Positions 1 through 8,700 of a stretch of 12,917 nt of DNA are shown in pieces. Each line of letters opens with the position of its first letter. Positions within the stretch are counted from its first letter, which is position 1. The stretch spans positions 1 to 12,917 of the forward strand of contig JAWUWD010000065.1 of the NCBI GenBank assembly GCA_034112085.1, read 5' to 3'. Both the position numbers and the translations under genes were made by a program. Origin of the DNA: JAWUWD01 sp034112085 (GTDB lineage Bacteria > Bacteroidota > Bacteroidia > Cytophagales > Cyclobacteriaceae). Below the pieces are notes generated by a model. It saw nothing but the letters and a program-made list of their open reading frames with translations, was not told where the DNA came from and did not search any database.

Positions 1-17
1 CCAACAACACGACTTAG

Positions 18-1643
18 AAGGTACTAAACACTAAACTGTTTTTTGAATATTATGTTGACGGGGAATTTGAAAATATAGACAGCACCTATGTCATCACTAC
101 TTTCCTTAGAAAAAGCACAAATGCGAAGGTGATCATTAAAGAAACTTTTAGCGGCAAAGACCTTTTAAATCTTATTGATGAAATCACCAGTTTTATCACA
201 GATAATTTTGCATCCTCCCGACCCAATCGGCCTACTTATCTTGATTTAAAGGTAAAAGAGTTTACCACCAATTCATTGCAGGCAATTGCTTACTACGTGA
301 AGGGGGATTTTGAGAATGCCATTCAAGAAGACAGTACTTTTGCCTTGGCGTATTTAGCAAGTGGAAATAGAATCTTAAATTTTAGTTTAAGTAAGTTTGA
401 AGCACGTAGGTTAGCTGACAAAGCCTTTGCATATAGAAGTAAACTCCCCTTACAAAAACAAAGTGAAGCACTGATTTTGAAAAACCTCGCCTATGATCAA
501 TTTGAAAATGCAGAAGCGCTGGTAAAATTACAACTTGAAATAGACCCGAGCGACCCCACATACAATAACATACTTTACAATGTCTACGGTAGAACTAAGA
601 ATATGAAAGCGTATACAGCACATGCGAGTAAGTCATTTGAAAATAACTCAACCCCTACCAGTAGTTTTTACTATTTAGACGCGAGTCTTATCAAAGAGGA
701 CTATGACAATATTCTAGATGAATTAGATATACTTGAACTTATGCAACCCGAGGATAATGAAATTTTTAGCTTAAAAATAATTCCTCAGTTACTGAAAGGT
801 GATCTAATAGCTGCTACAAAAACCCAAAACAATATCAAACTGATACACCCTCATTGGGAAAATCTTACTAAAGTGTATGACAAAGCTTTGGCCTATTTAA
901 AAGACCACAAAGTAACCAAAGAAACATTGCGGAAATTTGAAGGGGAATATCGCTCAGATAAGAATGAACAGACACTCACTTCTTGGATTGAGAACAATGC
1001 CCTGTTGACATACATTTCTAATCAGAGAGTCACCTCTAACGTGGTCGCTGGCGAGCATACGTTAATAGAAGGACATGCATTAACGGGTTATACCTTTCAA
1101 TATTCTTTTTCCAATAAAAAAAACAACATTTACTACGCACAACAGGTAGCGCAAAACAGCCCATCTGGGACGGTTTCGACATGGTTCTGGAAAGTCGATG
1201 ATGCTATTAAAAAAGCGGAGGCCTTACTAGCAGCTAATAAACTAGATAGTGCGCATATAGCATACACCAAGGCAATTGAAGCAAATCCAACACACTACTA
1301 CTTAAAAGATGCGCTTGCGCATCTTAACTATCTAAAAAACATTGATTCTGTCACCTTAATAAATCAATACAAGGCAGTCCTAGGCACCTATGGCCAAAGA
1401 AAAGTATGGGTTGAGAAAGGGAAATTGTTTTATTCCCGAATGGACGATCCAGAATTCGGCCAAATTCAGCTCCTACCCATATCCAAAAATCGGTATGTCA
1501 ATTTGACGAGATTAAGAGAAAATGTGGAATTTGCATATAACCAGGAGAAGGTAATCGCCTCGTTCACATGGCAATTTGATGTGGATAAAATGACGTGGAT
1601 GAAGTTAGATAATAAATTAAATTATTTCCTCAAAGAGAAATAG
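18..1643 (+). CDS. TolB-like/TPR sensor protein, C-terminal part (5' end cut or frame-broken)
   Basis: The frame is open from just after a TAG at 15-17 to the TAG at 1641-1643. It has no ATG in its first part; the first usual start codon is a GTG at 129. Translation upstream of that GTG (18-128) still reads like protein, with the segment FFEYYVDGEFENIDSTYVIT followed by KVIIKETFSGKDLLNLIDEI. That pattern fits the end of the TolB-like domain found before TPR repeats in Bacteroidota regulators and kinases, so the real start probably lies before the window. Next come helical TPR-like repeats (about nt 270-890 and 1200-1330, including DSTFALAYL and ANPTHYYLKDAL). Two beta-rich segments resembling DUF3471-type domains follow, at about nt 920-1130 and 1375-1640. 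Such proteins often carry an N-terminal DNA-binding or kinase domain, which cannot be seen here. No signal peptide or membrane segment is visible in this part. The family call is from pattern and moderately sure; the function is unknown. Confidence 0.65.
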   Translation, partial: KVLNTKLFFEYYVDGEFENIDSTYVITTFLRKSTNAKVIIKETFSGKDLLNLIDEITSFITDNFASSRPNRPTYLDLKVKEFTTNSLQAIAYYVKGDFENAIQEDSTFALAYLASGNRILNFSLSKFEARRLADKAFAYRSKLPLQKQSEALILKNLAYDQFENAEALVKLQLEIDPSDPTYNNILYNVYGRTKNMKAYTAHASKSFENNSTPTSSFYYLDASLIKEDYDNILDELDILELMQPEDNEIFSLKIIPQLLKGDLIAATKTQNNIKLIHPHWENLTKVYDKALAYLKDHKVTKETLRKFEGEYRSDKNEQTLTSWIENNALLTYISNQRVTSNVVAGEHTLIEGHALTGYTFQYSFSNKKNNIYYAQQVAQNSPSGTVSTWFWKVDDAIKKAEALLAANKLDSAHIAYTKAIEANPTHYYLKDALAHLNYLKNIDSVTLINQYKAVLGTYGQRKVWVEKGKLFYSRMDDPEFGQIQLLPISKNRYVNLTRLRENVEFAYNQEKVIASFTWQFDVDKMTWMKLDNKLNYFLKEK

Positions 1644-1711
1644 CAAATCAGCCAAAATCATTCGTTTTTCGCCCTTCACTGACGCTTTTTACATTTGATT
1701 ATTCGACTCTA

Positions 1712-1727
1712 CAAGCCTCTGAATGAC
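1712..1727 (+). repeat. Solo copy of a 16-bp repeat (right end of the element at 2980-3084)
   Basis: CAAGCCTCTGAATGAC occurs here and again, identical and in the same direction, at 3069-3084. Here it stands alone in the spacer between two genes. No clear matching left end was found, only a weak partial match near 1669. The two copies bracket the lipoprotein gene at 1836-2912. Confidence 0.7.
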
Positions 1728-1751
1728 GAGAGACAAAACCAATTGCAAAGA

Positions 1752-1781
1752 TTTGCTTTTTATATTTTGAGGTTACTTTTG
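1752..1781 (+). promoter_or_regulatory. Bacteroidota-type promoter for the lipoprotein gene at 1836
   Basis: A TTTG at 1752-1755 is followed after 18 nt by TACTTTTG at 1774-1781. This matches the Bacteroidota housekeeping sigma consensus TTTG-N19-TAnnTTTG almost exactly. Transcription would start near 1788 and give an untranslated leader of about 48 nt. The leader is A/T-rich, with no Shine-Dalgarno sequence before the ATG at 1836, as usual for the phylum. Confidence 0.65.
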
Positions 1782-1835
1782 TTAATATTGTGTATCAACA
1801 TCTACTAAAACAAACAATATTAAATATTAACACAG

Positions 1836-2912
1836 ATGAAAAGACTTGCAATTTATACACTAACAGCACTGAGCTTCTTTACATTTTCATGTGATTCAGA
1901 TGATGAAACTGTATCTGAAGTTACTACTGAAATGGCAAAGGCTACTATGCTTGAGACCGATGTCCAAACATCTTCAGATATTGTCGGTATTACACAAACA
2001 GAAGGAATTGATGGATTACGAAGTTTCTTCAACCTGATTGGTGATACAGATCCATTTGGAGGCAGATCAGATGTAAGCCACGAAGAATACCGTGGTTTTG
2101 TCAAAAAACAAACCAGGCTATTTCGTCAAATTTTCAATGTCAAAAAATCACTTACAGGGAAGGAGGAAGAAGATGATTTCAATTTCGAAGAAAACAAAGG
2201 TATTTACGATTGGAATTTCGGTACCGAAGATTTTGAAAGGGCAGGTGACTCAGAAATCATAGTGCTTAACTTCCCTACGGAAAATTCACAAACAAACAAT
2301 GCTACACTTCGCATAACAGATTATGAAGAAGTTCTGATTATTGATGATGGGTATGAGGAATATTACCCAACAAAGCTTGCTGCAGACCTGACTATCAACG
2401 AGGCACTTGTTATCGATGCTGACGCAACAGTCGCTTACAATGATTACGGTGATCCTGTGAGTGGTAATATCAGTCTCCAGTTAGTTCCTTACACATTCAG
2501 TCTTGTATTTGATGATACAGCAAGTACATCGGCATCTTTGTCAGCTAGTATTTCTGAAGGCGGAGAAACAATCGTAGGTGTAGACCTTACGGTTACTTTT
2601 GACGCTGCAGACAAAGAGGAAGTAACGAGCGTTTCTGGCAGTGTACAGTATGGCGACTTAAAAGTGAAAGGCGATATTACAAACCTAGATGGTGAAAGTG
2701 AAGATATAAACGACTTTATCAATTTGGAGGTATTCGAAAATGACACGAAGCTTGGAGACATCATATTCATCGAAGAACTAGATGGAAATGACTTGATAGA
2801 TGTTCCATATATCAAGTACAATGACGGCACTACGGAAAATCTCGAAGACCTATTTGAGGACACTATCATAGAATTAGAAGATTTCTTTGATGAGTTAGAA
2901 GATTGGGGTTAA
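1836..2912 (+). CDS. Acidic surface lipoprotein of unknown function
   Basis: This 358-residue protein has a lipoprotein signal peptide: a short basic start (MKR), a hydrophobic stretch, and a lipobox FTFSC with the lipidated cysteine at residue 19. The residues after it are DSDDE, an acidic run like the Bacteroidota lipoprotein export signal that sends proteins to the cell surface; surface location is therefore inferred. Residues about 20-130 look helical and polar. Residues about 150-320 alternate in the way of beta-strands (for example TNNATLRITDYEEVLIID, then SGNISLQLVPYTFSLVF). The tail is extremely acidic, with DLFEDTIIELEDFFDELEDW near the C-terminus. I recognise no known domain or catalytic motif. 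The gene stands alone, with its own promoter (1752-1781) and a strong terminator (2935-2966). The ATG start is supported by the signal peptide. A binding or structural role is possible but not shown. Confidence 0.85.
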   Translation: MKRLAIYTLTALSFFTFSCDSDDETVSEVTTEMAKATMLETDVQTSSDIVGITQTEGIDGLRSFFNLIGDTDPFGGRSDVSHEEYRGFVKKQTRLFRQIFNVKKSLTGKEEEDDFNFEENKGIYDWNFGTEDFERAGDSEIIVLNFPTENSQTNNATLRITDYEEVLIIDDGYEEYYPTKLAADLTINEALVIDADATVAYNDYGDPVSGNISLQLVPYTFSLVFDDTASTSASLSASISEGGETIVGVDLTVTFDAADKEEVTSVSGSVQYGDLKVKGDITNLDGESEDINDFINLEVFENDTKLGDIIFIEELDGNDLIDVPYIKYNDGTTENLEDLFEDTIIELEDFFDELEDWG

Positions 2913-2934
2913 TCATTCAAAAGCGATCTATATC

Positions 2935-2966
2935 AAAAGCCAACTCCTTCGAGTTGGCTTTTTTTT
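2935..2966 (+). terminator. Rho-independent terminator after the acidic lipoprotein gene
   Basis: A perfect 12-bp stem (AAAAGCCAACTC pairing with GAGTTGGCTTTT) closes a CTTC tetraloop and runs into eight T residues (2959-2966), 22 nt after the stop codon. This ends transcription of the single lipoprotein gene. Confidence 0.9.
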
Positions 2967-2979
2967 ATTATTTCTCTCC

Positions 2980-3084
2980 GTCACTCAGAGGGCGTAGCCC
3001 GAAGAGTCTAATAATTCACGGAGATTCCTACAACTATACTGATGCTATGGCACAAGCGTATGGATTTCCAAGCCTCTGAATGAC
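2980..3084 (+). repeat. REP/MITE-like element with 12-bp inverted ends
   Basis: The left end GTCACTCAGAGG (2980-2991) is the reverse complement of the right end CCTCTGAATGAC (3073-3084) with one mismatch. Just inside the left end is a small palindrome, GGGC-GTA-GCCC (2990-3000), followed by GAAGAGTCT; GGAGATTCC follows at about 3020-3028. This layout resembles the dispersed intergenic repeats of Bacteroidota that begin GTCATTC-GAG and contain GAAT/GATTCC blocks; that likeness is from memory and not a database match. The right end is repeated at 1712-1727. No open reading frame spans it, so if mobile it would need a transposase encoded elsewhere. Confidence 0.55.
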
Positions 3085-3386
3085 ATGGTTATTAAGTAAG
3101 AATATTTCATCTCTACTCAAATTTTAGAATTACCCAAAAGAAAATTCTTAAAAGCCATTCTCAAACCTATTGTCTTTCTATCACGAGCCATCCATCGGCA
3201 TGTGTATCCTTTATTTATTAGGAAGAATGCATATCCCTGGGCAGTAAATTGACTGCCAAATATATTTGAATGGATTTTTGAAATACTGTGAAAACCGTCA
3301 ATTACTTTAGCTATCATTGCACCGGATAAAAAATAATTTACCTGGCACAGAAATTGTTTTTTATCAAACGTATCAAAACAATAATT

Positions 3387-3815
3387 ATGAGAAATATGAA
3401 AAATTTTAAAAACCCTTTGTCTATTTTATCACTTTGTATAATCCTCTTTACATCCTGTAGCGATGATGACACTGAAGACGTTCTACTCACTGAAAGTGAC
3501 AGAATAGTTGGCACTTGGACACTAAGCCAGTCTGTTGTTTTGGGAATTACAGTGCCAGGGGATGGCTCTACACTGACATTTAATGAATGTACTGCAACAT
3601 GCGCTGGGATTGACTTTCAAGCATCAGACGATTCATCTGGAACATTCACATACGAGTTGACAAGTGATAATACGATCCTAAGTATCATTGATAATGACTC
3701 TTCCGCTGGAGGAGCCTATTCTGGAGATTGGGCTATAAGTTCATTTACTAACAACTCGATCACTTTGAGTGCCTCAACTTTCATAGGAGATGTAAGCTTC
3801 ACTTTTACTAAGTAA
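3387..3815 (+). CDS. Small lipocalin-like lipoprotein
   Basis: This protein has 142 residues if it starts at the ATG at 3387. The frame also allows a TTG at 3354 and an ATG at 3396, but 3387 gives a normal signal peptide. A basic start is followed by a hydrophobic stretch and the lipobox LFTSC, with the lipidated cysteine at residue 24. The acidic run SDDDTED after it is a likely surface-export signal. The mature part opens with DRIVGTWTLSQ, the usual first strand of the Bacteroidota lipocalin-like domain (Lipocalin_4 type). It continues as beta-strands to a C-terminal SFTFTK, with a Cys pair (ECTATC) that could form a disulfide. Such small barrels are thought to bind ligands, but the ligand is unknown. 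The gene is single and ends at the terminator at 3828-3867. Confidence 0.8.
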   Translation: MRNMKNFKNPLSILSLCIILFTSCSDDDTEDVLLTESDRIVGTWTLSQSVVLGITVPGDGSTLTFNECTATCAGIDFQASDDSSGTFTYELTSDNTILSIIDNDSSAGGAYSGDWAISSFTNNSITLSASTFIGDVSFTFTK

Positions 3816-3827
3816 AAAGTCACTAAC

Positions 3828-3867
3828 AAAAAAAGCATTTGATGATGGTTCATCAAATGCTTTTTTT
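3828..3867. terminator. Bidirectional terminator between convergent genes
   Basis: Seven A residues, an 11-bp perfect stem (GCATTTGATGA pairing with TCATCAAATGC), a TGGT loop and seven T residues make a fully symmetrical hairpin. It works as a U-tailed terminator on both strands. It lies 12 nt after the lipocalin-like gene and 30 nt after the stop of the DUF885-like gene on the other strand. Confidence 0.9.
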
Positions 3868-3897
3868 ATGCTTATTCTTTAAATTTTAGCGAATCCG

Positions 3898-5589
3898 TCA
3901 ATCTAGCACTTTATCCAAATGTGATTTGTTACCAGTCATCTCCCAATGACCAAGAGATATTGGAATATTACCTATTGTATTTAGGTTATCTAGGAATTCT
4001 TTGATTTGAAACTGCTCACCTTGCTCTTCCTTCAACCTCGCAAAGTCAGCCATGGCACTTTCCACTAAATATTTACCAGTGATGTAACTTGTTCCATAAC
4101 CAGGTTGTCTTAGATACAGATGCTGTTCAAATATTAGCAATTCTTTTTCTGTTTTCATCCATCCTCTAGGTGTCCATGCTGAATGAATTCCTCCAGCTTC
4201 CTCCATTGTCATTGTGTTGGCGTGGGCATATAGCGAGCCTAGACCTCTTGCGGCTCTCTGAGCGATCAAAATATAGACCATTTCTTTTACCCTTGGGTTA
4301 TCATCATACAGTCCCGCTTGCATAAAGATTTCTTCAGCAGCAGTTGCCATTCCTTCATTTCTAGAATCAAATATATTATATAAGAGTGGCCCTCTTCTGA
4401 TCTCGCTTGCATGTGGTTCATTGTCCATTCTTGCCAGTTCAAACCAGTGATAAAAGTGAGAGTACAAGGGTCGAGGATCATAGTGCATCGTGATCCAGAA
4501 AAAATGACGTGTTTCTTTAGGAACGAAATGCCCCAAATGAGGCTCTAATGCCGGCTTGAAATAATCTTTAACTGAAACTATTTCATCGTTTTCTAAAAAC
4601 GACAAGAAGCTTTCGGCAGAAGCTTCTGCTAGTTTATTATAGGCATCAGGTGAGTCTGCCTCCACCAATTGAGGCAAGTCTCTATTATTATGTTCTTCAA
4701 GCTTCAAAGAAGACCACGCACTTGCCAGTTCACTCTTCAGTAGCATTACTTCATCAGCCCATGTTAGCGGCACCAAGTGGACATTCTGCAAATACCAAGT
4801 GTAGTTTTCCTTACCAATGCCCGAAGGACCTGTTTTGGTCTTGGCCTCCGTTTCGAGCCATGATACAAAATCATCAGTAGAACTTACTGCTGCATTGATC
4901 GCTGTGACCAAATCGGAATCATCTTTTACGCCATCCAGTTCTAGGATATCTTTGAGACTGGTACTCTGGGTTTTGATATCGCGTATTCCAGCTATCCAAA
5001 GGTCTTTGGCATCACCTGTGAGATTGCCTTTAGCTTGTTCATTAAGAGAAGGAATCACTTTAAGATCACTTAGCAGTTTATCTTTACCTGCTGCATCTAG
5101 AGGAAAGTTATAAGTCCAAATCTCCGTGGTGCCGTGATGAGTTGGTCCTTCATGTGCAGGCACATCACTGCGATCTGTCCAGAGTGACTTGTAATAAGCG
5201 GGATCTCTCACCCAAGGCTTGAGTATGTTGTGATTGAAATCGAATCCATTCATCTCTGCCCACACAATCATCCAATCTACCTGCTGATGTACTTCCCAGT
5301 TGGCAGTATCAATAGATAGTAATTTATTCTGAATTTCCTGAAACGCTGGCCATCGCTTTTCGAAAGTTGTTGCAGTGTAGTCAGGGGCATCATCTTTCAT
5401 TGGAGGTACTTCAAATGATCTCCATTCTTTAAACAAACTTACCAAGTCGTTATAATCTGATGTCGTAAATGTTTGTTTTTTAGACGCATTAGATCCTTGT
5501 GAAGATTCATCAGCTTCTGGAGTAATAGGATTACAACCGGTGATGAGGGCTGCCATAATGAATGTCAATGCGATGAAATAGCGGTTCAT
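3898..5589 (-). CDS. DUF885-family lipoprotein lacking the usual HExxxGH motif
   Basis: This 563-residue protein has a lipoprotein signal peptide with lipobox LITGC (Cys19), so it is membrane-anchored and outside the cytoplasm. Its C-terminal half matches the DUF885 metallopeptidase-like family. EGMATAAEEIFMQAGLYDD (near residue 412) matches the family's EGWALYAEELG region. A helix with QRAARGLGSLYAHANTMTMEEA follows, and PGYGTSYITGK (near 495) matches the family's PGQAxxYKIG. However, about 34 residues before the EGM, where the family has HEAxPGHH, this protein reads SHFYHWFELAR, so the glutamate and second histidine are missing. It may be an inactive peptidase relative or use other residues. 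The length is normal for the family. It is divergent from the propeller gene, with 149 bp between start codons, and uses the bidirectional terminator. Family membership is fairly sure; activity is unknown. Confidence 0.8.
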   Translation of the reverse strand: MNRYFIALTFIMAALITGCNPITPEADESSQGSNASKKQTFTTSDYNDLVSLFKEWRSFEVPPMKDDAPDYTATTFEKRWPAFQEIQNKLLSIDTANWEVHQQVDWMIVWAEMNGFDFNHNILKPWVRDPAYYKSLWTDRSDVPAHEGPTHHGTTEIWTYNFPLDAAGKDKLLSDLKVIPSLNEQAKGNLTGDAKDLWIAGIRDIKTQSTSLKDILELDGVKDDSDLVTAINAAVSSTDDFVSWLETEAKTKTGPSGIGKENYTWYLQNVHLVPLTWADEVMLLKSELASAWSSLKLEEHNNRDLPQLVEADSPDAYNKLAEASAESFLSFLENDEIVSVKDYFKPALEPHLGHFVPKETRHFFWITMHYDPRPLYSHFYHWFELARMDNEPHASEIRRGPLLYNIFDSRNEGMATAAEEIFMQAGLYDDNPRVKEMVYILIAQRAARGLGSLYAHANTMTMEEAGGIHSAWTPRGWMKTEKELLIFEQHLYLRQPGYGTSYITGKYLVESAMADFARLKEEQGEQFQIKEFLDNLNTIGNIPISLGHWEMTGNKSHLDKVLD

Positions 5590-5738
5590 AATCTGTTGAT
5601 TTTATTTTATGGAAGATAGGAATTCAAAAGCAATATGTCGAATTTATCAACCTACTAATATCAGATCGTTTGATGAGTGGTTATCATTCAAAATAGTCAG
5701 GCGATTAATCAATTCGAATCATGCAGAACTTCTATACA

Positions 5739-8700
5739 ATGAAAATTAAATTGATCCTTACAACTGTATTTGTGCTAGGCACATTGTTGACAGAAGCACA
5801 ACAGCTAGACCTTAGTAAATTAGAAAACCTGAAAATCAGAAATGTAGGCCCAGCAAACATGAGTGGTCGCATCACCGCCATTGATGTAGTTGATAGCGAT
5901 ACAAAGACCATGTATGTCGGAGCAGCATCAGGTGGAGTTTGGAAGTCTGAAAATGGCGGGTCCGCTTGGGCTCCAATCTTTGATGATCAACCCACTCAAA
6001 ACATCGGAGCATTGGCCATTCAGCAGAGTGATCCAAATGTAATTTGGGCAGGCACTGGTGAAGGCAATCCAAGAAACTCGATGAACCTTGGGATGGGTAT
6101 TTTTAAGAGTACAGATGGCGGATCAACTTGGACTCATTTAGGACTAGAGAAGACCAAAACCATTCATCGCATCATTATTGATCCAGAAGATGGCAATACG
6201 GTATATGTCGCAGCTATGGGAGATCCATTTGATCCTAATGAAGACAGAGGGCTTTATAAAACCACTGATGGAGGGAAAACCTGGGAAAAAATACTCTATA
6301 CTAATGATATGTCTGGAGTAGCAGATATGGTACTCGATCCGGAGAATCCCAATAAGCTCTTTGTAGCTCTTTATAAACATCGAAGAACACCCTATTATTT
6401 CACTTCTGGAGGTTCTGGTTCTGGTCTATATGTATCTAATGACAAAGGCGAGCATTGGGAAAAGTTAGGCGCAGCGCACGGGTTGCCAAAAGGAGATCTC
6501 GGTAGAATAGGAATAGCCATTGCCCCGAGCAATACCAAGAGAATATATGCCAAGGTAGAAGCCGAGAAGAATGCGCTCTACCGCAGTGATGATGGTGGTA
6601 AGTCCTGGAGGGTTATCAATGACAATCCTAAGTTCACGAACAACAGACCTTTTTACTTTCAGGAACTGGCCGTAGACACGAAAGACCCGGACAGACTTTA
6701 CAACATCTATCAGCCGCTATCAGTCAGCTATGATGGTGGTGAGAGCTTCGATCCTGTACCGATGATTCCTGCTGACGAAACCAAAGGAATACATGCAGAC
6801 TTTCATTCATTTTGGGTGAACAAGGATGATCCAACACATTTCATTATAGGAGGTGATGGCGGTATAGGTATCACGCAAAACCATGGAAAGAGTTGGTACT
6901 TCCCAGAGACGATACCAGTAGCTCAATTCTATCATATCAATGTAGACGAAGACATGCCTTACAATGTATATGGTGGTATGCAAGACAACGGCAACTGGTT
7001 TGGTCCAGGATACACATGGAAGCGAGGGGGGATTCGCACCTTGTACTGGCAGTATCTAGTCGGAGGTGATGGCTTTTACATCTCACCAGACACTGAGAAT
7101 TCTAGGTTTGGATATGGCACCTCTCAAGGTGGTAACCTCTACAGATACGATAAGGTCTCTGGTTATTACCAGAGCATCAAGCCTCGTGGGAATGGGACAA
7201 AGACCCCACTTCGATTCAACTGGAATGCAGGATTTGCAAAAGACCCCTTCGACTCCAAGAGTCTATACTATGGATCCCAATTTCTTCATGTGACACATGA
7301 CAAAGGCGCCACTTGGGAGACTATCTCTGCTGATTTGAGCACCAATAATCCAGCTCATCAGAAAGGCGATTATGGAGGATTGACCTTAGATATATCTGGT
7401 GCAGAAATGTATAATAGCATCCTTGCTATATCCCCTAGCGCGCTTGATAAGAAAACCATTTGGGTTGGCACTGATGATGGACAAGTCCAGCTCACAAAAG
7501 ATGGTGGCAAAACTTGGAGCAACTTGACCAAAAACGTGGAAGGCATGCCAGAAGAAGGCTGGATCGCTCAAATCAAAGCTTCAGAACATAAGAATGGTGC
7601 AGCCTGGATGGTGGTCAATAACTATAGAAAAGGAGATTATGCCCCATATCTATTTAAGACGGATGACTTTGGAGAACACTGGGTTAGAATGGCTGATGAA
7701 TCTCAAGTAAAAGGATATGCCCTCTCAATATTACAAGACCCTGTTCAGCCCAACCTTATCTTTCTAGGCACAGAGAATGGTCTTTGGATCAGTATTGATG
7801 AAGGAGAGCATTGGGTTCAGTTCAAGAATGGATTTCCTTCCGTATCCACCATGGATCTAGCGCTTCAACAGCGAGAGTCAGCATTGATTGTTGGTACTTT
7901 TGGTCGAGCAATTTGGGTGTTGGATGACTTATTAAGTTTAAGAGAAATAGCTGCCAATAATGTTAATGAAGGAATTACAGCCCTACCAATGAATGACGCA
8001 GTTCAAGTAAAAGGCTTGTTCATCGCTCCTCCCGGGAACATTTGGAGTGGATTTCACACGACTTTCGAAGGGGAGAACAAAGTCTTTCAAAAAACGCAAA
8101 TTCCATTTTATCTAACAAGTAAGCCTGTAGAAGGTCAAGAAATAGAAGCTCACATTTACAATAGTCAAAATGAACTCATCAAAACGGTGACTTATCAGCC
8201 CAAAGACCAAGGGCTTAACTATATGATCTGGAATCTAGATGAAGCCTCAAATACCTTACCCGGAGCTTGGATCAATGATGAGACCAGAGGTATCCCTGTT
8301 CTACCTGGAGAATATAAGGTTGTACTCAAATATGGTGAGCTCACTGACAATACTACTGTCAAGGTAATCAGCGACCCGCGTTTTGAATTAGATGAATCGG
8401 TCGATCAAGAACTATACAAACTCAAGAAGTCGGTTGATCAACAAGTAGAAAAGCTGGCAGCTTTACTTAATGGCATCGATGAGAAAATAGTAGAGTTAGA
8501 CACTTTGAAAAAACAGTCTGTGAATAATAAAAAAGCACTGGATCAAATCACTAAAATCAGACGATCTTTAGAGGAGCTCAAGGCGAAAGGCAAGACACCC
8601 CGACCAGATAGACAAGTTGGCGCATGGCAAACCATAGAATCCACACCGTATTCGAAAGTGAATGATATATTGCAAGTAGCAATGGCCAGGTTAAAGACAC

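Larger units (their letters stand above)
2913..3386. other. 474-bp intergenic region with terminator, repeat element and possible gene remnant
   Basis: From left to right this gap holds the terminator at 2935-2966, an inverted-repeat element at 2980-3084, and a stretch at about 3100-3317 with weak coding character. On the plus strand 3100-3252 reads as a 50-codon open stretch rich in basic and aromatic residues, ending in FIRKNAYPWAVN and then a TGA, but it has no start codon. On the minus strand 3117-3317 is a 66-codon open frame of no recognised family. Neither is called as a gene. A perfect TAnnTTTG (TATATTTG, 3261-3268) lies 119 nt before the next start codon, but it has no TTTG at the right distance upstream, so it is only a weak promoter candidate for the gene at 3387. 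Confidence 0.5.

Noticed and set aside
2489..2869. 126-codon open frame on the minus strand
   Set aside because: It lies wholly inside the lipoprotein gene, is rich in serine and matches the antisense of its acidic codons; there is no sign of an own promoter or family.
3117..3317. 66-codon open frame on the minus strand as a real gene
   Set aside because: No recognised motif, no promoter, and the plus strand in the same place is equally protein-like; kept only as a possible remnant.
5721..5738. ATG at 5721 as the start of the propeller protein
   Set aside because: It would put six extra residues (MQNFYT) before a standard signal peptide that begins at the ATG at 5739.
5590..5738. Promoters in the divergent spacer
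   Set aside because: Only near matches to TAnnTTTG (such as TGCTTTTG on the minus strand) without a well-spaced TTTG were found, so none is called.
5946..7814. Asp-box repeats as a DNA repeat array
   Set aside because: The repetition is at protein level, as expected for propeller blades; the DNA is not tandemly repeated.
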